Origin: Rhynochetos jubatus
Taxonomy: Eukaryota > Chordata > Aves > Eurypygiformes > Rhynochetidae
DNA length: 64,000 bases
Assembly (NCBI GenBank): GCA_027574665.1
Contig: CM050650.1
Span: 53,551,304-53,615,303, forward strand
Direction of reading: 5' to 3'
The position numbers and the translations under genes were made by a program. Position 1 is the first letter of the stretch. The number at the start of each line of letters is the position of its first letter. Below, one piece after another: positions 34,201 to 45,633 of the stretch. Under the pieces are notes generated by a model. The model saw only the letters and a list, made by a program, of their open reading frames with translations. It was not told where the DNA came from and ran no database searches.

Positions 34201-37200
34201 TCCGTCATGATCATTTGCATTCCTGCTTCAAATAAAGGGTTTTTTCTTCAAACTGCATTGAGTCAGCAGGATGTGGCCCATCCCTACAGTTCCCTCCTTG
34301 CGGCTTCTTTCCTCTAGACTATAGCAATTAGCTGATAACCTGCTGGAATAGCAAATTATTACTCCCCCTCCTGCTGGCTCTTCTTAAGGAGGGAAAAAAA
34401 GGAGGATAAGATTTTGGATATGAAATGCTGAATTATCTCCTTTTTTTATCTGATGATCAGTCCTTGTGTAGTCAAACCGAAGATATGGGTGCTATTTCAG
34501 AAATGTTTAATGAAGTAGACTTTTTATTGTAATTCATCCTTAACATTGTCTTATAACCATTGCTGTTGCACAACCAGGGTGTTCAGGCTTGTGATCCTAG
34601 GCCTGTTTCTGCTCTACTGCATGTGGTTAGCTTTGTGCTTCTTAGTCCAAGTTGTGATGTTCATTTAGAAATGGCTAAGAACAGAAGTGCACAGCATGAT
34701 GCTGCACTGATGCATTATAATTTCTGTCTAAACACCAAATACTATAGGATTCAAAGTTTATGAAGATTTTTAGATTTATAGTTTTGCTAAATCTGCCCTT
34801 GAACTCTGAAAAAATGCAATGGATTTTGAGCATTATACTGTATTAGCAGTTTCTCAGGAAAGGATAGGAGAATTTCATGGATATGTGTGTATATATATAT
34901 ATGAATTTAATATTTTTTTTAAATTACTGTTTCAGTAATTATTCCTTGGAGCTATTTTATTTTTGCTTCCCCAGTCCTGAGAATGTCTGAGTAGTGGGAC
35001 ACTGACCCGGCCTCTAATTCTGTCATGAATTCAGGTCCCAGCACAGCAATTCTGGTTTATATTGCTGCTCAAGTTCAACCAATGTCTTGACCATTTATGT
35101 GTCATGCAGTGATTTTTTTTCCTGTAGTTTTTCTTTTGTTCAAAAAAGGTGACTGTTGACTTTCTTTAAACTGTAGAATTCTTAATATTTTCTGCCAGTC
35201 CTGTTGTTCCGAGTTAATCTTCCTCTGAATGTGTGTGCATACTGTGTGAAAGTCGATTTTTCTGTGATGCAACACGAAGGCAGAATTTAGCTGGATTTCA
35301 TTTCATTCTAATAGTGACCTATTTGACAGAGTTTGCAGTTTGCTTTTTTATAGCTATAAATTCATACCTTGCAGCTTATATAATTTTATTTCATCTGGAT
35401 TTTCTCAGGATAGACCTAGTGGAAAATTCTGTATTTGACAAAAGAGTTAAGATGCTAAAGCTACTGTCTGTATCAGACCTAGATTTTCTGTAAAATGAGG
35501 CAGCCATAATAATGAAACAAAACCCCATCAAGCCTTTAGCATTACCCTACATTTCCAACTTGAAACTATAAAATAAAGCCATTGCTCTCTCTCTCTCCCT
35601 TTTCTTTTGTAACAGTCTATCATAACAATAATCTCATTTACACCATTCATCTGACATGTGCTACGAAGGGTTATCTTTTAAGTGTAAATCAAGCTTTTGG
35701 AAGTATTCCAGAATATATCACAGTGTGATATATGTCATTGTATAAACGTGTTGGCCAAGCTTACCTCAGTATAACTCACTGGAAGTAAAAACCACTGTGT
35801 TCATGTATTTCCAGTAGCTATTCTTTCTTTTCACACTTTTGTGATAGTTGACCTGCTTATCTTGTATTCTTTTCTCTGATTCCTATGCTCCTTCTCATTT
35901 TCCATCTGAGTGTTACAGTGCTGTATGCGATTCCTGACAGCCAATTAATTGGCTAGCTCTTCACACAGCCAAGAATAGAGCTAGCAGTTCTACATGGACC
36001 CCTCATGTCCATTGATGTGTACAGCAGACATCCTAAGAATGGGGACACATTTCCTTGGTCTTGTGTGATGCTGTTCACATCAATTTCCCATTAAAAGGTA
36101 ATTTAAAGGTATAGCCCCAGGCAGACTCAGGAGAGAGTTATAAAAAGAGTTTAATTAACAGTTCAGAGTAATATAATCTAAGGTTGAATAGTCTGTAACC
36201 AGCTCATTTTTTTGTTCACATTTGTCATTTCCTTTACTTGCAGATTAGAGGAGATTTCCTTGTTTGGTAAAGAATGCAGTGAAATAAGTCTTCGAAGAAG
36301 CTTTGTTGTACGTGTCTTGGAGCTAGATCACTGCGTTATCATGAGCTTTAAACCTGCCACTGCTTATCTCCCCTCTGCATTAGCTCACCTCTTTTGGACA
36401 ACACATTTTCAGGGAAGAGATTCAAGACACCTCACAGTTGGGCCCTCCATGCTTTTTGAAAGCTTTACTGCTAATCAAAAATGCATTTAACCCAATTTGT
36501 TCCAAAATAGTCTAAAGAAATGGCTATTTTTATGTCCAAAAAATAGTAGAAAATGGGGCTAGAAGAGGTATAGGAAGTTTTGTATTCAAAAGCAAGTACT
36601 GTTGTCTCTCTTTGCTCTACTTGTTGGTTGTATTTTTGATAAAACTTTGTTTGCAGGAATTTTATTTAAGCTTTTTTTTCCTTCCTCCTGTGTTGTTGTG
36701 TGGTGCAGGTTTCTGCACACATCCAGCCAGGCTGAATATATCAGGATATGTTACTTTCATGACTCCTAACAGCCTTCAAATCAGAATGATTTTCTGTCAC
36801 ACTGGCCTGACCTTTTCCTGGAAATATTTATTACCTTAAAGAAGAAAAAAAAAGACATGTAAGGGGATCTGAAGTACTCTCTTCCTTGAGGGCTAAAGAT
36901 ATACAGTACTTGTTGTCATTTAACCATCCACCCACCTAATTAATTCTAAAATGCCAGCTACAAGTGCAACAATTTGTGGACATGACATATCTTGTGTGCT
37001 TGGTACGTTAGGACTACAAGCCTGACAATTTTATTCTGCCAGAGAAATCTGTCTTGCTTTCTTAGATCTGCCTCCTTTTCTCTTCCAGTGGAGAATATGG
37101 GGATTTCTTAAAACCTTTTGTTTTTTACATAGATCACCTCTGAGGAATAGAGTGGAAGCAGTGTGTGAACTCTCGTTTTGTGCTGTGGCATGGTATGTTA

Positions 37201-39213
37201 AATCATTCCACAATTAAACACAGCTATGCTGGGACATATTCTGCACAAGTTAAATAAGCCTGACTTGTCAAGTATTGAGTTTGTTTTGATTGCAGAGAAA
37301 ACAAGATGAGGCATAGTTTGATCTTTGTTCTTTTGTGTGCCAAGTTTTTAAGTACTTTATGACAGTTATGAAAAAATTCCTGGTTTGCTTTTTTTTTTTC
37401 CTAATGATTGACAGAAAGATCCCTTAAGAAGTGCTTGAAGTGACTACCTCAGTGAAAATTGTTGTGGACCTAAATCAGCTATTGCAGTATCCAATTAACA
37501 CTTCCACAACATTCAGATAGTTTGTTAATTACTGTTCTGCTTCTCCCTCCAGTTGCTGTGTCAGGTAGGCACAAAAGTTAACGTGTACCTCCACAGTATA
37601 CATCAAATCCGTTAATGTTCATCATGGTTTCACAATGGAAAGCTGAAGAGGTGATCAAAATAAATTTTAACTATAGCCATTCTGAAGGCTTAGTAAGCAT
37701 ATGAGGCAATTGTTACTTTACACATGTCTATTTCAAACATATGGTGGGTTTATAATTATAACAGTGGAATGGTTTTGGGTGAGGGGCGGTTCTGCTTTGT
37801 AGAGCTGAGACTAAAAGCAACATTTTTCAAGGGCGCCTGAAAATGTCCCATGGTGCTGACAACAGGGATTTTTCCAAAGTGAGCGTTACCCAAGCAGGCT
37901 TGATGTTTAGTGCCAGGAAACTTTGACTTCAGGGGTCTCTAGCATTCATGAGTTCCAGGGAGTAGATGAAGGAAATTAGAAGTTAAAAACAGAGCTGTGT
38001 TTCTCAGCTGTAGTGTAGACATGCTGGCTTATGAAAATAGTCACAGTGTTATACTATTTTTTAATTGATTTACACACACACCCCACCCCAGTTGCAACGC
38101 CAGGCTCCTGATCTGTGTCTGTCCTATGCAACAGACCCTGTATATCCCAAGGCATAATGTTTCCATACGGGGATGAGAGCACTACAGTGAAAATGGACTT
38201 TACCGTCCTGTATGCGTACACACAGCACTTTGTTGCAGGATTGAGCACTGCTGCAGAAGAGGTCTAATGTTTGACTTGTACCACTGCTGAAGGACGCCAG
38301 AGGTGACGTGAGCAGGAACAGGCACATCAATAACTGCATTTTATTCTTAGCTCTGATTGCTCACAGGTAGTTGCTGACCTGCACAAACAGCATATATGCT
38401 ACTCACTAAGCAAGTCTGGCTGTATATGCAACCGTCTGGAAACAAAGTTCTGCTTATTTGCAGTAACCATCTGCTCTGAGAGGAACAAGGAGAAAGCAGC
38501 CCACGTTTCTCCTGTGATTTAGGCTTGAGGACTTGATAGCCCAGGCAAAAATGTAAAGGAAGAGATGGGAAGCTTCTCTCTGGGTTGCAGAGTGGAGATC
38601 ACTGCCTAGCTGTGACTCGCTTAGGCCTGAAACTGCCAGTTTCCAAGAATGAGAGTAAAACAAGTCTGTGTCAAACTGTCACTCCATCTTGCATTAGGAT
38701 CTTCATCCTGTATTACCGCAAGAGCACATCTAGTCTTGCCTAAGACAGTGTTACCTGCTGAGAGGGGCACCTGACAGCTTGTCCTTGAGAGCCATTGCAA
38801 GGTGATCCTGGACATCAATCTTATCTATCAAAAGTTGGCCCATCTAGCAGGGACAGTGAATTTTCTGTGAAAGCATCACTGAATAACTAATAACGTCTGA
38901 CACTTCTCAGCCTTCCTGTGTGGCAGAGACACACAGTGCATTCAAGGGTTTCTTGATCATCCCTGTGCAAGGGTGAATGGAGAACAGGAAAACCAGAGAC
39001 ACTCTGCTTGCCCCAGAACTTTAGAAATTTTCAGACTTAGGAAACAGACAAGAGTGGGCAAGCCCAGTACCTTTTTTATTATGACTTGAATTAGAATTTC
39101 CAAAACCTTTAGAGTATAGTGGCTATGACTAAATAATTCCCCTCTTCAGTTAGAACTGGTAAAGCTAGGAACAAGAGGAGCCTGCAGTCAGGGCAACGTC
39201 TGAGGAAGGGTGA
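31253..39213. other. Gene-free AT-rich sequence
   Basis: No exon, RNA gene or confident repeat. A short CT tract lies near 35586-35600 and a TA microsatellite near 34890-34902. The segment around 35485-35515 (TCTGTAAAATGAGGC then ATAATAATG) weakly recalls a MIR but is too short to call. Confidence 0.45.
35713..35733. repeat. Perfect inverted repeat, 9 bp arms
   Basis: ATATATCAC and GTGATATAT flank the three-base loop AGT, with no mismatch. Confidence 0.85.
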
Positions 39214-39256
39214 GTTCAGAGTGGCACCAGTTCAGAGTGCCACCAGAGTGGCATCA
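39214..39256 (+). repeat. 16 bp tandem repeat, about 2.7 copies
   Basis: GTTCAGAGTGGCACCA at 39214-39229 is followed directly by GTTCAGAGTGCCACCA and then a partial GAGTGGCATCA. It is a minisatellite-scale duplication with one or two mismatches per unit. Confidence 0.85.
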
Positions 39257-42200
39257 GAGGAGGTATATGTCAGACCTGGAAAGAGTTGGATCTATTAAGA
39301 GCTAGTGGGTCTGCAGATACTTTAACTGTTCAGCAATGGACTGGGCCAAACTACCTCATTGAACATCTTTTGATGGACATCCTTAACATCCACAAATGCA
39401 GCCAGAAGAAATTCAGCACATTGAAGTTTTTAAGTCTATTTGCAGTGCTCTTTCATTTCACCAGCTGTTCACGTCCTTACTTCATATCAGCTTCCAAAGT
39501 TTTAATTATTCTTGCCCATAGTTAAAATTATGCTTGTGTGGGTAAATGCAAGTGTGTTGTATCTAATGTCAGAGATAATTGCTGGCTGCCTCCAGAGACT
39601 TGATATATTCATTACCTCTACATATGGTAGGAAGAAAACTGTCAGATTTTATTTAAGCTTTGAAGAGCCTTTAAAAAGGGTTAGAAGTCATCACAGAAAG
39701 AGCATCAGTTTGCTAAACAAGGTCCCACACGTTGCTACAATAGTGCAGTATACTTAAGTTGATACATTACCCACTTGTCTTACAAATATAGTCTGGAAGC
39801 AAAAAGTAAAGGATTTATAGCTTGCTTTCTGATCCCCATAGATCTTCCAAAATGGAAGCACTTCATGTTGGACTCTGTCATTTTGAATGTCTGTAGGAGG
39901 TCTGTCAAATGCACTGAAGTATTTTCCAAGCAAAATCTGTGATGCGTCTGATGCTATCACTAAGAATACGGCCGGTTCAGCAAACATTACAAGCAGCATA
40001 TTCACTTTGATGTTTTTGTATTTTTTCCATTTTGTTGTATTTTTCTACTGTGATTGCACTTAATGGCCTCATTCAGTTTGAAGTTGTATTGCATGAATGC
40101 AGATGAGTTCCTGTCTCAGAAAATTAACTGAAGTTCTTGAAAGAAAGCACCTAATGGGAATTTAATTTGATCTTACTACTGGCTACACAGTCCCACTCTC
40201 CTCCTGTCTTTGCTGCATAGTCTCATCCCACTCACTTGTGCCAGTTCAGGTATTCATCAGACCTGCGTTTCACCACACCAAGCCAGTAAAACACTGGTCC
40301 AAGTAGCCAGTAACTGGTTTGTTTAGCCTGCAGTAGAGCCTCAGCCTGGAGGTGCAGTTCCATGTTACAGTGGAGGTCATGAAGAGGTGGAGAGGAGATC
40401 TCCCTTGCTCCTCCTGTCTGCTGCTTACCACATGCTCCTACCCATTTCCTTTGACACAGCTTTGGCTCTCACCAACTTTTCATTTAATTCATTTAACTTG
40501 CTAATTCAGCAGAAAGTTCTCCAGTTTTGTTTCTCAGACTTCTTTTCTGATGAACGATACTATCCAGTGTAAAATTGGATAAGTACTTGCTGTGGTACCA
40601 AGGATGATGAGGGGCAGATGAAATGACTGGGATCAAGGGGGAAAATGGAAGAAGAATTGGCAACACTGGGAGCTGCTTCTTCAGTAGCAGCGTACGGCAG
40701 ATCAGCTCTGGTCATAACGTGTCACTTCTCCCCAGCACCACACCTGGAAGAGCAGGGAAAGCCGAGGACAGGGAACAGAGGTGCAGGGAAGCCGGTAGCA
40801 GCAGAAGGCTGGGAATTAGCTCAGGAAACCTGCACCCACCCGGCTGTGCTGCCGTTGTGCTTTATGATCCTTGTCAACTTATGGAAGGGTTTTGAAAATT
40901 ACAGCTGCTGCAGAAAAAAAGAGCAACAGATTTTATTGGACGTTTTCCCATTTGAATGCCTCTGCCTTCCCTGAAATATTTACATGACCATAACAGATAC
41001 TGATAAGATTTTTTTTTTTTTAAATGCACTAGAAACATTACAGGCTAATTTCAGTGTGTGAATGAAATATTCAAGCAATAAAAGGAGGAGAGTCTGTAGT
41101 GGTAAGGAGAACAGGTACTTTCACTAACACAGAGGAAATGTGATGGCTGCAGGGCAGCGTAGTGGCCTAAGGAGGTTTCCCAGTAGCACTTGCTGGAATT
41201 CTCAAAAGTTTGAATCCTCCCTTTGTGCTGAGTTGTCCTGGGTGTTTAAATCTGTCATGAGCAAGCAGGGAATTGATCAAAATATAGCATGCGTTTGACG
41301 TAATGGCAGCTACAGAAAAAGGGATTCAGACTGTTACAGATGTTGACATATTGCAGTTAGTTCGAGTGGAAACCTAGCTTGTCTTAATTAACACGTGGAA
41401 AGATGGAATACATATAAGAGGAAAGTTCTTTAGAGCAGATAGAGCGTCTTTCAGCTAGTTAGACAGCTTGCTCTCATCTCAGATTCAGAGCAACATACCT
41501 TTGGACAGAAGAGTTGGGTTATGTAGCACAATTGTGTCTCATTTTTTCAGCATTTAAGGTTAAGGAATCTGACTATCCACAAAAAGCCCATTTGTAAGAA
41601 GTTGTGCCTAATATCTGTAGCAAACTGTTGGGAAACTGAAAATTAAAATTGGTGAAGAAAGAACAAGGAGATTCACAGCTTTTCCAGTTTTGAATTCTTT
41701 CTTTCCAGTCAGCCAAACACCACACTGCCATATATGGATTACTCAGATACGAATGTAGGAGGATATGAGAAAGCACGTAAAGTAGCTAAATAACCACGTA
41801 GAATAATGTTACAAAGCGGTGAAAACAGGCATGAAACTTTCTTCCATGTCTGACACACCTGAGAAACAGAGTGGCATATAGGAAAGCAATTAGTTCACGG
41901 TGTGATGTGACGCGCATAGAGACTCATAAAACCCTTCTGTAGGGTTTCATTTAGAAGTAAAAGAGCATTTGTTTGTTGTTGTGTAAGCCTCCTTTGAGGA
42001 GAATTTATATTTGTTCTTTTGCCCTCAGTTCTTTCAGTGATAACAATTCTGTACGTTTCTGTTTCTCCCTCTATACTGCAATTTTCTCTGTTACTCCAGG
42101 GAAAAGAGTTTTTGAGGTCAATAATTTAGAAATTTTGCAGATGTCATCCAGAAAGTAGAATTTATATCACTGATGTCTAAGCAGTAGGAATTAGCTTGCA

Positions 42201-42299
42201 AGGTTAACGGTGAAGTAAAAAACGAGGTTTGGTGCGATCTTTATTGTTTGTGATTTATTTGTGTTAATAGCCTCTGTCATATAACTAATCACTTTACAA
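39257..42299. other. Gene-free sequence
   Basis: An 83-codon minus-strand frame (39754-40005) reads somewhat protein-like but has no recognisable family or splice context. A GC-richer patch at 40.62-40.87 kb is open in two overlapping frames (90 and 109 codons), again a composition effect. No gene is called. Confidence 0.4.
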
Positions 42300-42720
42300 G
42301 TGTTCAAGGAGGACGTTCTTTGCTCTAGGGAACTCGCAGCATAAGGAAAATTGGTCAAGGGAATGAGGGGACAGTGACAGGCAATTTAAAGCTTTGAAGG
42401 TGATGACAAGAAGCTTAAATTTGATGTGATAGAAGTGGAAGGCTTCAAAGAGGGAGTGACTTGACACGATCAAATCGACAGATGAGGAAGATGGCTGTTG
42501 CAACTGTCTTTTGCAGAGAATGAGGGGAGTCTTCTGGCAAGTCAAGGAACAGGATTTACCGATGCTCAAGGTGGGATATAATGAGGGTCTGAGTAGGAGA
42601 CTTGTCTATGGGGAACACAAGCACAATCTGGGAGATGCTAAGAATGAAGTAGCAGTAGAATTGGAGTGTGACTCAGCTGCGGGGTAGAGGAAAGAGCAAA
42701 GTGAAAATTAACTGAGATTG
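42300..42720 (-). mobile_element. Ancient L2/L3-like (CR1-superfamily) LINE reverse-transcriptase remnant
   Basis: The minus-strand translation around 42384-42450 contains FHFYHIKFKLLVITFKALN, which resembles the LHWLPVxxRIxFKLLxLTFKALxGLAP segment at the C-terminal side of reverse transcriptases in L2, L3 and related LINEs. The plus-strand DNA (GTGACTTGACACGATCAAAT, GAGGAAGATG, GGGAGATGCTAAGAATGAAG) follows the order of the same region in ancient amniote copies. The stretch is heavily substituted, lacks endonuclease and upstream RT motifs, and its ends are approximate. It predates the bird CR1 copies. Confidence 0.5.
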
Positions 42721-43439
42721 TAAGTGTAAGTGATGGTGAAGTCAGTTGAGTTGTCATCTTCCATAAAGAAGTGGAAAATTGGAAACAATCTTTATAAAGA
42801 AAGATGTGGATGATATTGTGGCAGTGTTATGTAATATCCGTGTACTTTCTTACTGGACATTGAAAAATAAAATTGGAAGTGCAGTGTCTTTCACTTCAGT
42901 TTTCCAGGCTACAGGACAAAGACACAAGACAAATCTTCCACTGTGTGGAAGTCCATCAGCAGTGTGGAGCAGAACTGTGTTCACAGTAGAAAACACAAAA
43001 AGTTTAGAGAATGAAAAAAATTTCATTCACCATCGACTGGGTTAAAAACTCAGAGCAAAACCACATGAATTGTACTGATAGGAAAAAGTTCATTTCACGT
43101 CTCAGAAGTCAGTGAGATACAGAGAAGCTGTGTTCAAGTGCAATCTAGGCTCTCTGGCTGAAGAAATGGCTATAGAAAACTCAGTCAAGCAAAACTATTC
43201 TAGTACCTCAGACCAAGTTCTAAATCATTTCAGTTGTCTTCCATGTGCAGCAAGCACCCTTGTCTGAGGAGCAAAGGCCTAACCAAACACAAAGAGCTGG
43301 CACAAATCACAGCAGCGTAGTGATTTTAGAAGTTATTTTTTCTTGTTAACTGCATTTGAATTTTTTTTAATGGTACTTTTTTGTTTGGGTGTGGGGAATC
43401 AAAGCTTAAGGAGATTTTATTTTGAAGCATCCTAATAGA
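42721..43439. other. Gene-free sequence
   Basis: No gene recognised. The 5' part may include further diverged LINE sequence continuing from the remnant at 42.3-42.7 kb. Confidence 0.35.
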
Positions 43440-43505
43440 CTACTGGGACTCAAACCCACAACTCTCTCTTATCAGGAGAGTTTCTAACCAAATGACTTCA
43501 GAAGG
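43440..43505 (-). pseudogene. tRNA-derived fossil (tRNA-Ile-like or SINE head)
   Basis: The minus strand reads AAGTCATTTGGTTAGA (box A/D-loop-like), CTCTCCTGATAAGAGAG (five paired bases around a seven-base loop with GAT in anticodon position, as in tRNA-Ile), and GGGTTTGAGTCCC (box B/T-loop-like, TTTGAGT loop). Order and spacing fit a tRNA. The acceptor stem cannot be paired and the D stem is weak, so it is not a functional gene. It may be the head of a tRNA-derived SINE such as MIR, although no CORE sequence follows it. Confidence 0.4.
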
Positions 43506-43753
43506 GTTGTCTTTGGGTGGGCATCTAATTATGAGGTAGTACCTAAGGAGAAGGTGCCCATTTCATCAGTCTGTATCTCATCTCTTAGCTTCTCTGGAGT
43601 TTGAGGGGCTATTTCTTCTTGGCTGAAATCAGAGGAATATTTGAAAATGATGAAGTGTTTGTTTTCTTTAGATTTTTCCATATATTTTTTTCCTGCTTGC
43701 TTAACTTACAGGATATGAAGTCTGTGACAAAAATTATTCTGTTGTAAGTTATT

Positions 43754-43768
43754 AAAAAAAAAAAAAAA
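43754..43768 (+). repeat. Poly-A run of 15
   Basis: A15 followed by GAAAGAAAAAGG. It might be a decayed retroposon tail, but no retroposed sequence is recognisable upstream. Confidence 0.85.
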
Positions 43769-44439
43769 GAAAGAAAAAGGATCCTACAAAAATAAAATTA
43801 AGTCAGATAGCACTTAAAGATACTCTAAAATTGTTGCCAACATAGGAATATATGGAAAGCCAGGCACACATGACTTTAACCAGTCTCGCTGTATAACAGA
43901 AAATTAGGATCTGCCAGCCTGTCTCTTTCATGATTCTTTTCTTAGCCTTGAGCTTTATGAAACACATTTATTTTAATTTGATTTTATATTACCATCTAAG
44001 TAACATGGTGGCTGAATGTCAGACTAGAGTGAAATATGCTCTCCACTTTGGGCTTTCACACAGCTTTTAATTCCCCCTGTAACTGCAGAATATCTCTTGT
44101 CTGAGCTCTCATAGTGAAATGTACTGCGATTCTCTCTGGCTATCTTGAGTGTTATGGATCGCTGCTTTAAGACGTAGAAAAGTTTGCATCACTTCACAAA
44201 CATAACCCCTAAGGTAGGGTATGGCAGAGGCAAGATAGCCCCTTTGCTACTGTAATGGCACAAGCAGCATTACATTTCATGTTGCACTTGCCCGTGGTGA
44301 CCAGAAAGCGCTAGTTTTTTACAGGAATTAGTGACCAGTGGGACAGGACTAACAGAAAACTTCCTTGAGGAGAGTGTATCAGACGCATAAAGGCAGAGGG
44401 AGGAAAGAGAGATCGCATCATTGTCGTGATAGAAACTGC

Positions 44440-44598
44440 AGGCTTCCTGGGAGTCATTGGTGGTTAATGCAAATGAAATTAGTGGGCAGGAGCTGTATCA
44501 ACTTATGGCCGGCGTGAACGTGAACGTGTTTGGTTGCATTTTTATTTTTATAAGGTTGCAGAGATCTTGCCAGCATCCATCAACTACATTTTAAGAGG
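44440..44598. promoter_or_regulatory. Candidate regulatory block with octamer and phased RCGTG cores
   Basis: ATGCAAAT, the consensus octamer for POU-family factors, lies at 44467-44474 and is flanked by TTA and GAAATTA. Forty bases later GCGTG, ACGTG and ACGTG occur at 44512, 44518 and 44524, exactly 6 bp apart. RCGTG is the core bound by HIF and other ARNT-type bHLH-PAS dimers. The CpGs survive in an AT-rich, CpG-poor setting, which hints at constraint. Regulatory function is inferred from motif content alone. Confidence 0.3.
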
Positions 44599-44599
44599 A

Positions 44600-44707
44600 A
44601 AAGGAGTTTAAAGCATTTGCACAGATACACTGTGTGTTTTCATTGCAAGAACAAGGGAAAGGGAGCTTAAAGCACTTGCACAGATACACTGCGTGTTGCA
44701 AGAACAA
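44600..44707 (+). repeat. Tandem duplication, about 55 bp unit, two copies
   Basis: Copy one (44600-44654) and copy two (44658-44707) share AAAGCAYTTGCACAGATACACTG and TTGCAAGAACAA. They differ by a few substitutions and by about six bases (TTTTCA) present only in copy one. This is an old local duplication next to the candidate regulatory block. Confidence 0.9.
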
Positions 44708-45609
44708 TGTAGTTTTGAAGGTGTTTCCTTGTGATGGTGATTTCTTTACTTTCAAACTTGCACAGTGAAGTTGTCTAAGTATTATTAACTCACATATTTT
44801 TTTTTTAATCTCTCATTGTAGCTACATGATTACATAATCCAGCTTTCAGTTTACAAAGTCATGTTACTCAGTGACAATGTCTTTGTAGGGTTTATATTCT
44901 TTTTGCATGCAAGTGTCTTGGAGAGGCAAGATGGGAAAACTCACAAGGAAATGGCTATATGTTCAGGATAAATAAGTATCTATCTCTTATAGTAAGTCAT
45001 ATTCTGTGTACTTATTTTCATTTTTCTACAAATTCAGTGTAATATGCAGGGGTTTTAACCTTTGAAAATAAAATGTCTAACATGCAGACAGACTGAAACA
45101 GTGATATGTAATAATATTTGCTCTTCTAAAAGAGCAAAGATCGGGTATTATTATGATTCAAGAGAAAAACCCTTGTTATTTTAACTTCTCTGTCTACAAG
45201 AGTTACTGCTGTTAAGTGTATGGCTGACCAGCTGCAGATGTTCACCACATAATGAGTAAGACAATCTTTTCTTACATATTATCTATTTGTTTTGGTGGCT
45301 GTACACTTATATAGATAAGTATATAAAATGCCACTGGATAATAAGATGGTTAAATACTGTATGTATAGGAATTGTGGAAAAAAAACCCCACAAAACACAG
45401 AGGATGGAAAACAAGAGATGATATATTAGAAAGGACTTTAGAAATGTGGAAAACAGAAACCCTAATTATACACTGAGAAGTTATTCTATACAAGAAGGTC
45501 TGTCTCCCCAGACGTGCATCTTTATTCTCCATATTGAATTCTAAAATCTCCAATTATTTGTATATTTTGGTAAACACTTGATAGTTTCTCCTGCATGTCC
45601 AAACTGTTA

Positions 45610-45633
45610 TTACTTAAGTAATTACTTAAGTAA
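45610..45633. repeat. Two adjacent copies of a perfect 12 bp palindrome
   Basis: TTACTTAAGTAA at 45610-45621 is immediately repeated at 45622-45633. Each unit is its own reverse complement, so the 24 bp as a whole is also palindromic. Confidence 0.95.

Noticed and set aside
35485-35525. Possible fourth MIR (TCTGTAAAATGAGGC then ATAATAATG)
   Set aside because: Only about 30 bases resemble the MIR core; the expected flanking segments are missing.
39754-40005. 83-codon minus-strand frame with protein-like composition
   Set aside because: No recognised family, no convincing splice sites, and length within chance for 64 kb in six frames.
40623-40974. Two overlapping 90- and 109-codon frames
   Set aside because: Two frames open at once in a GC-richer patch is a composition effect; neither translation shows a motif.
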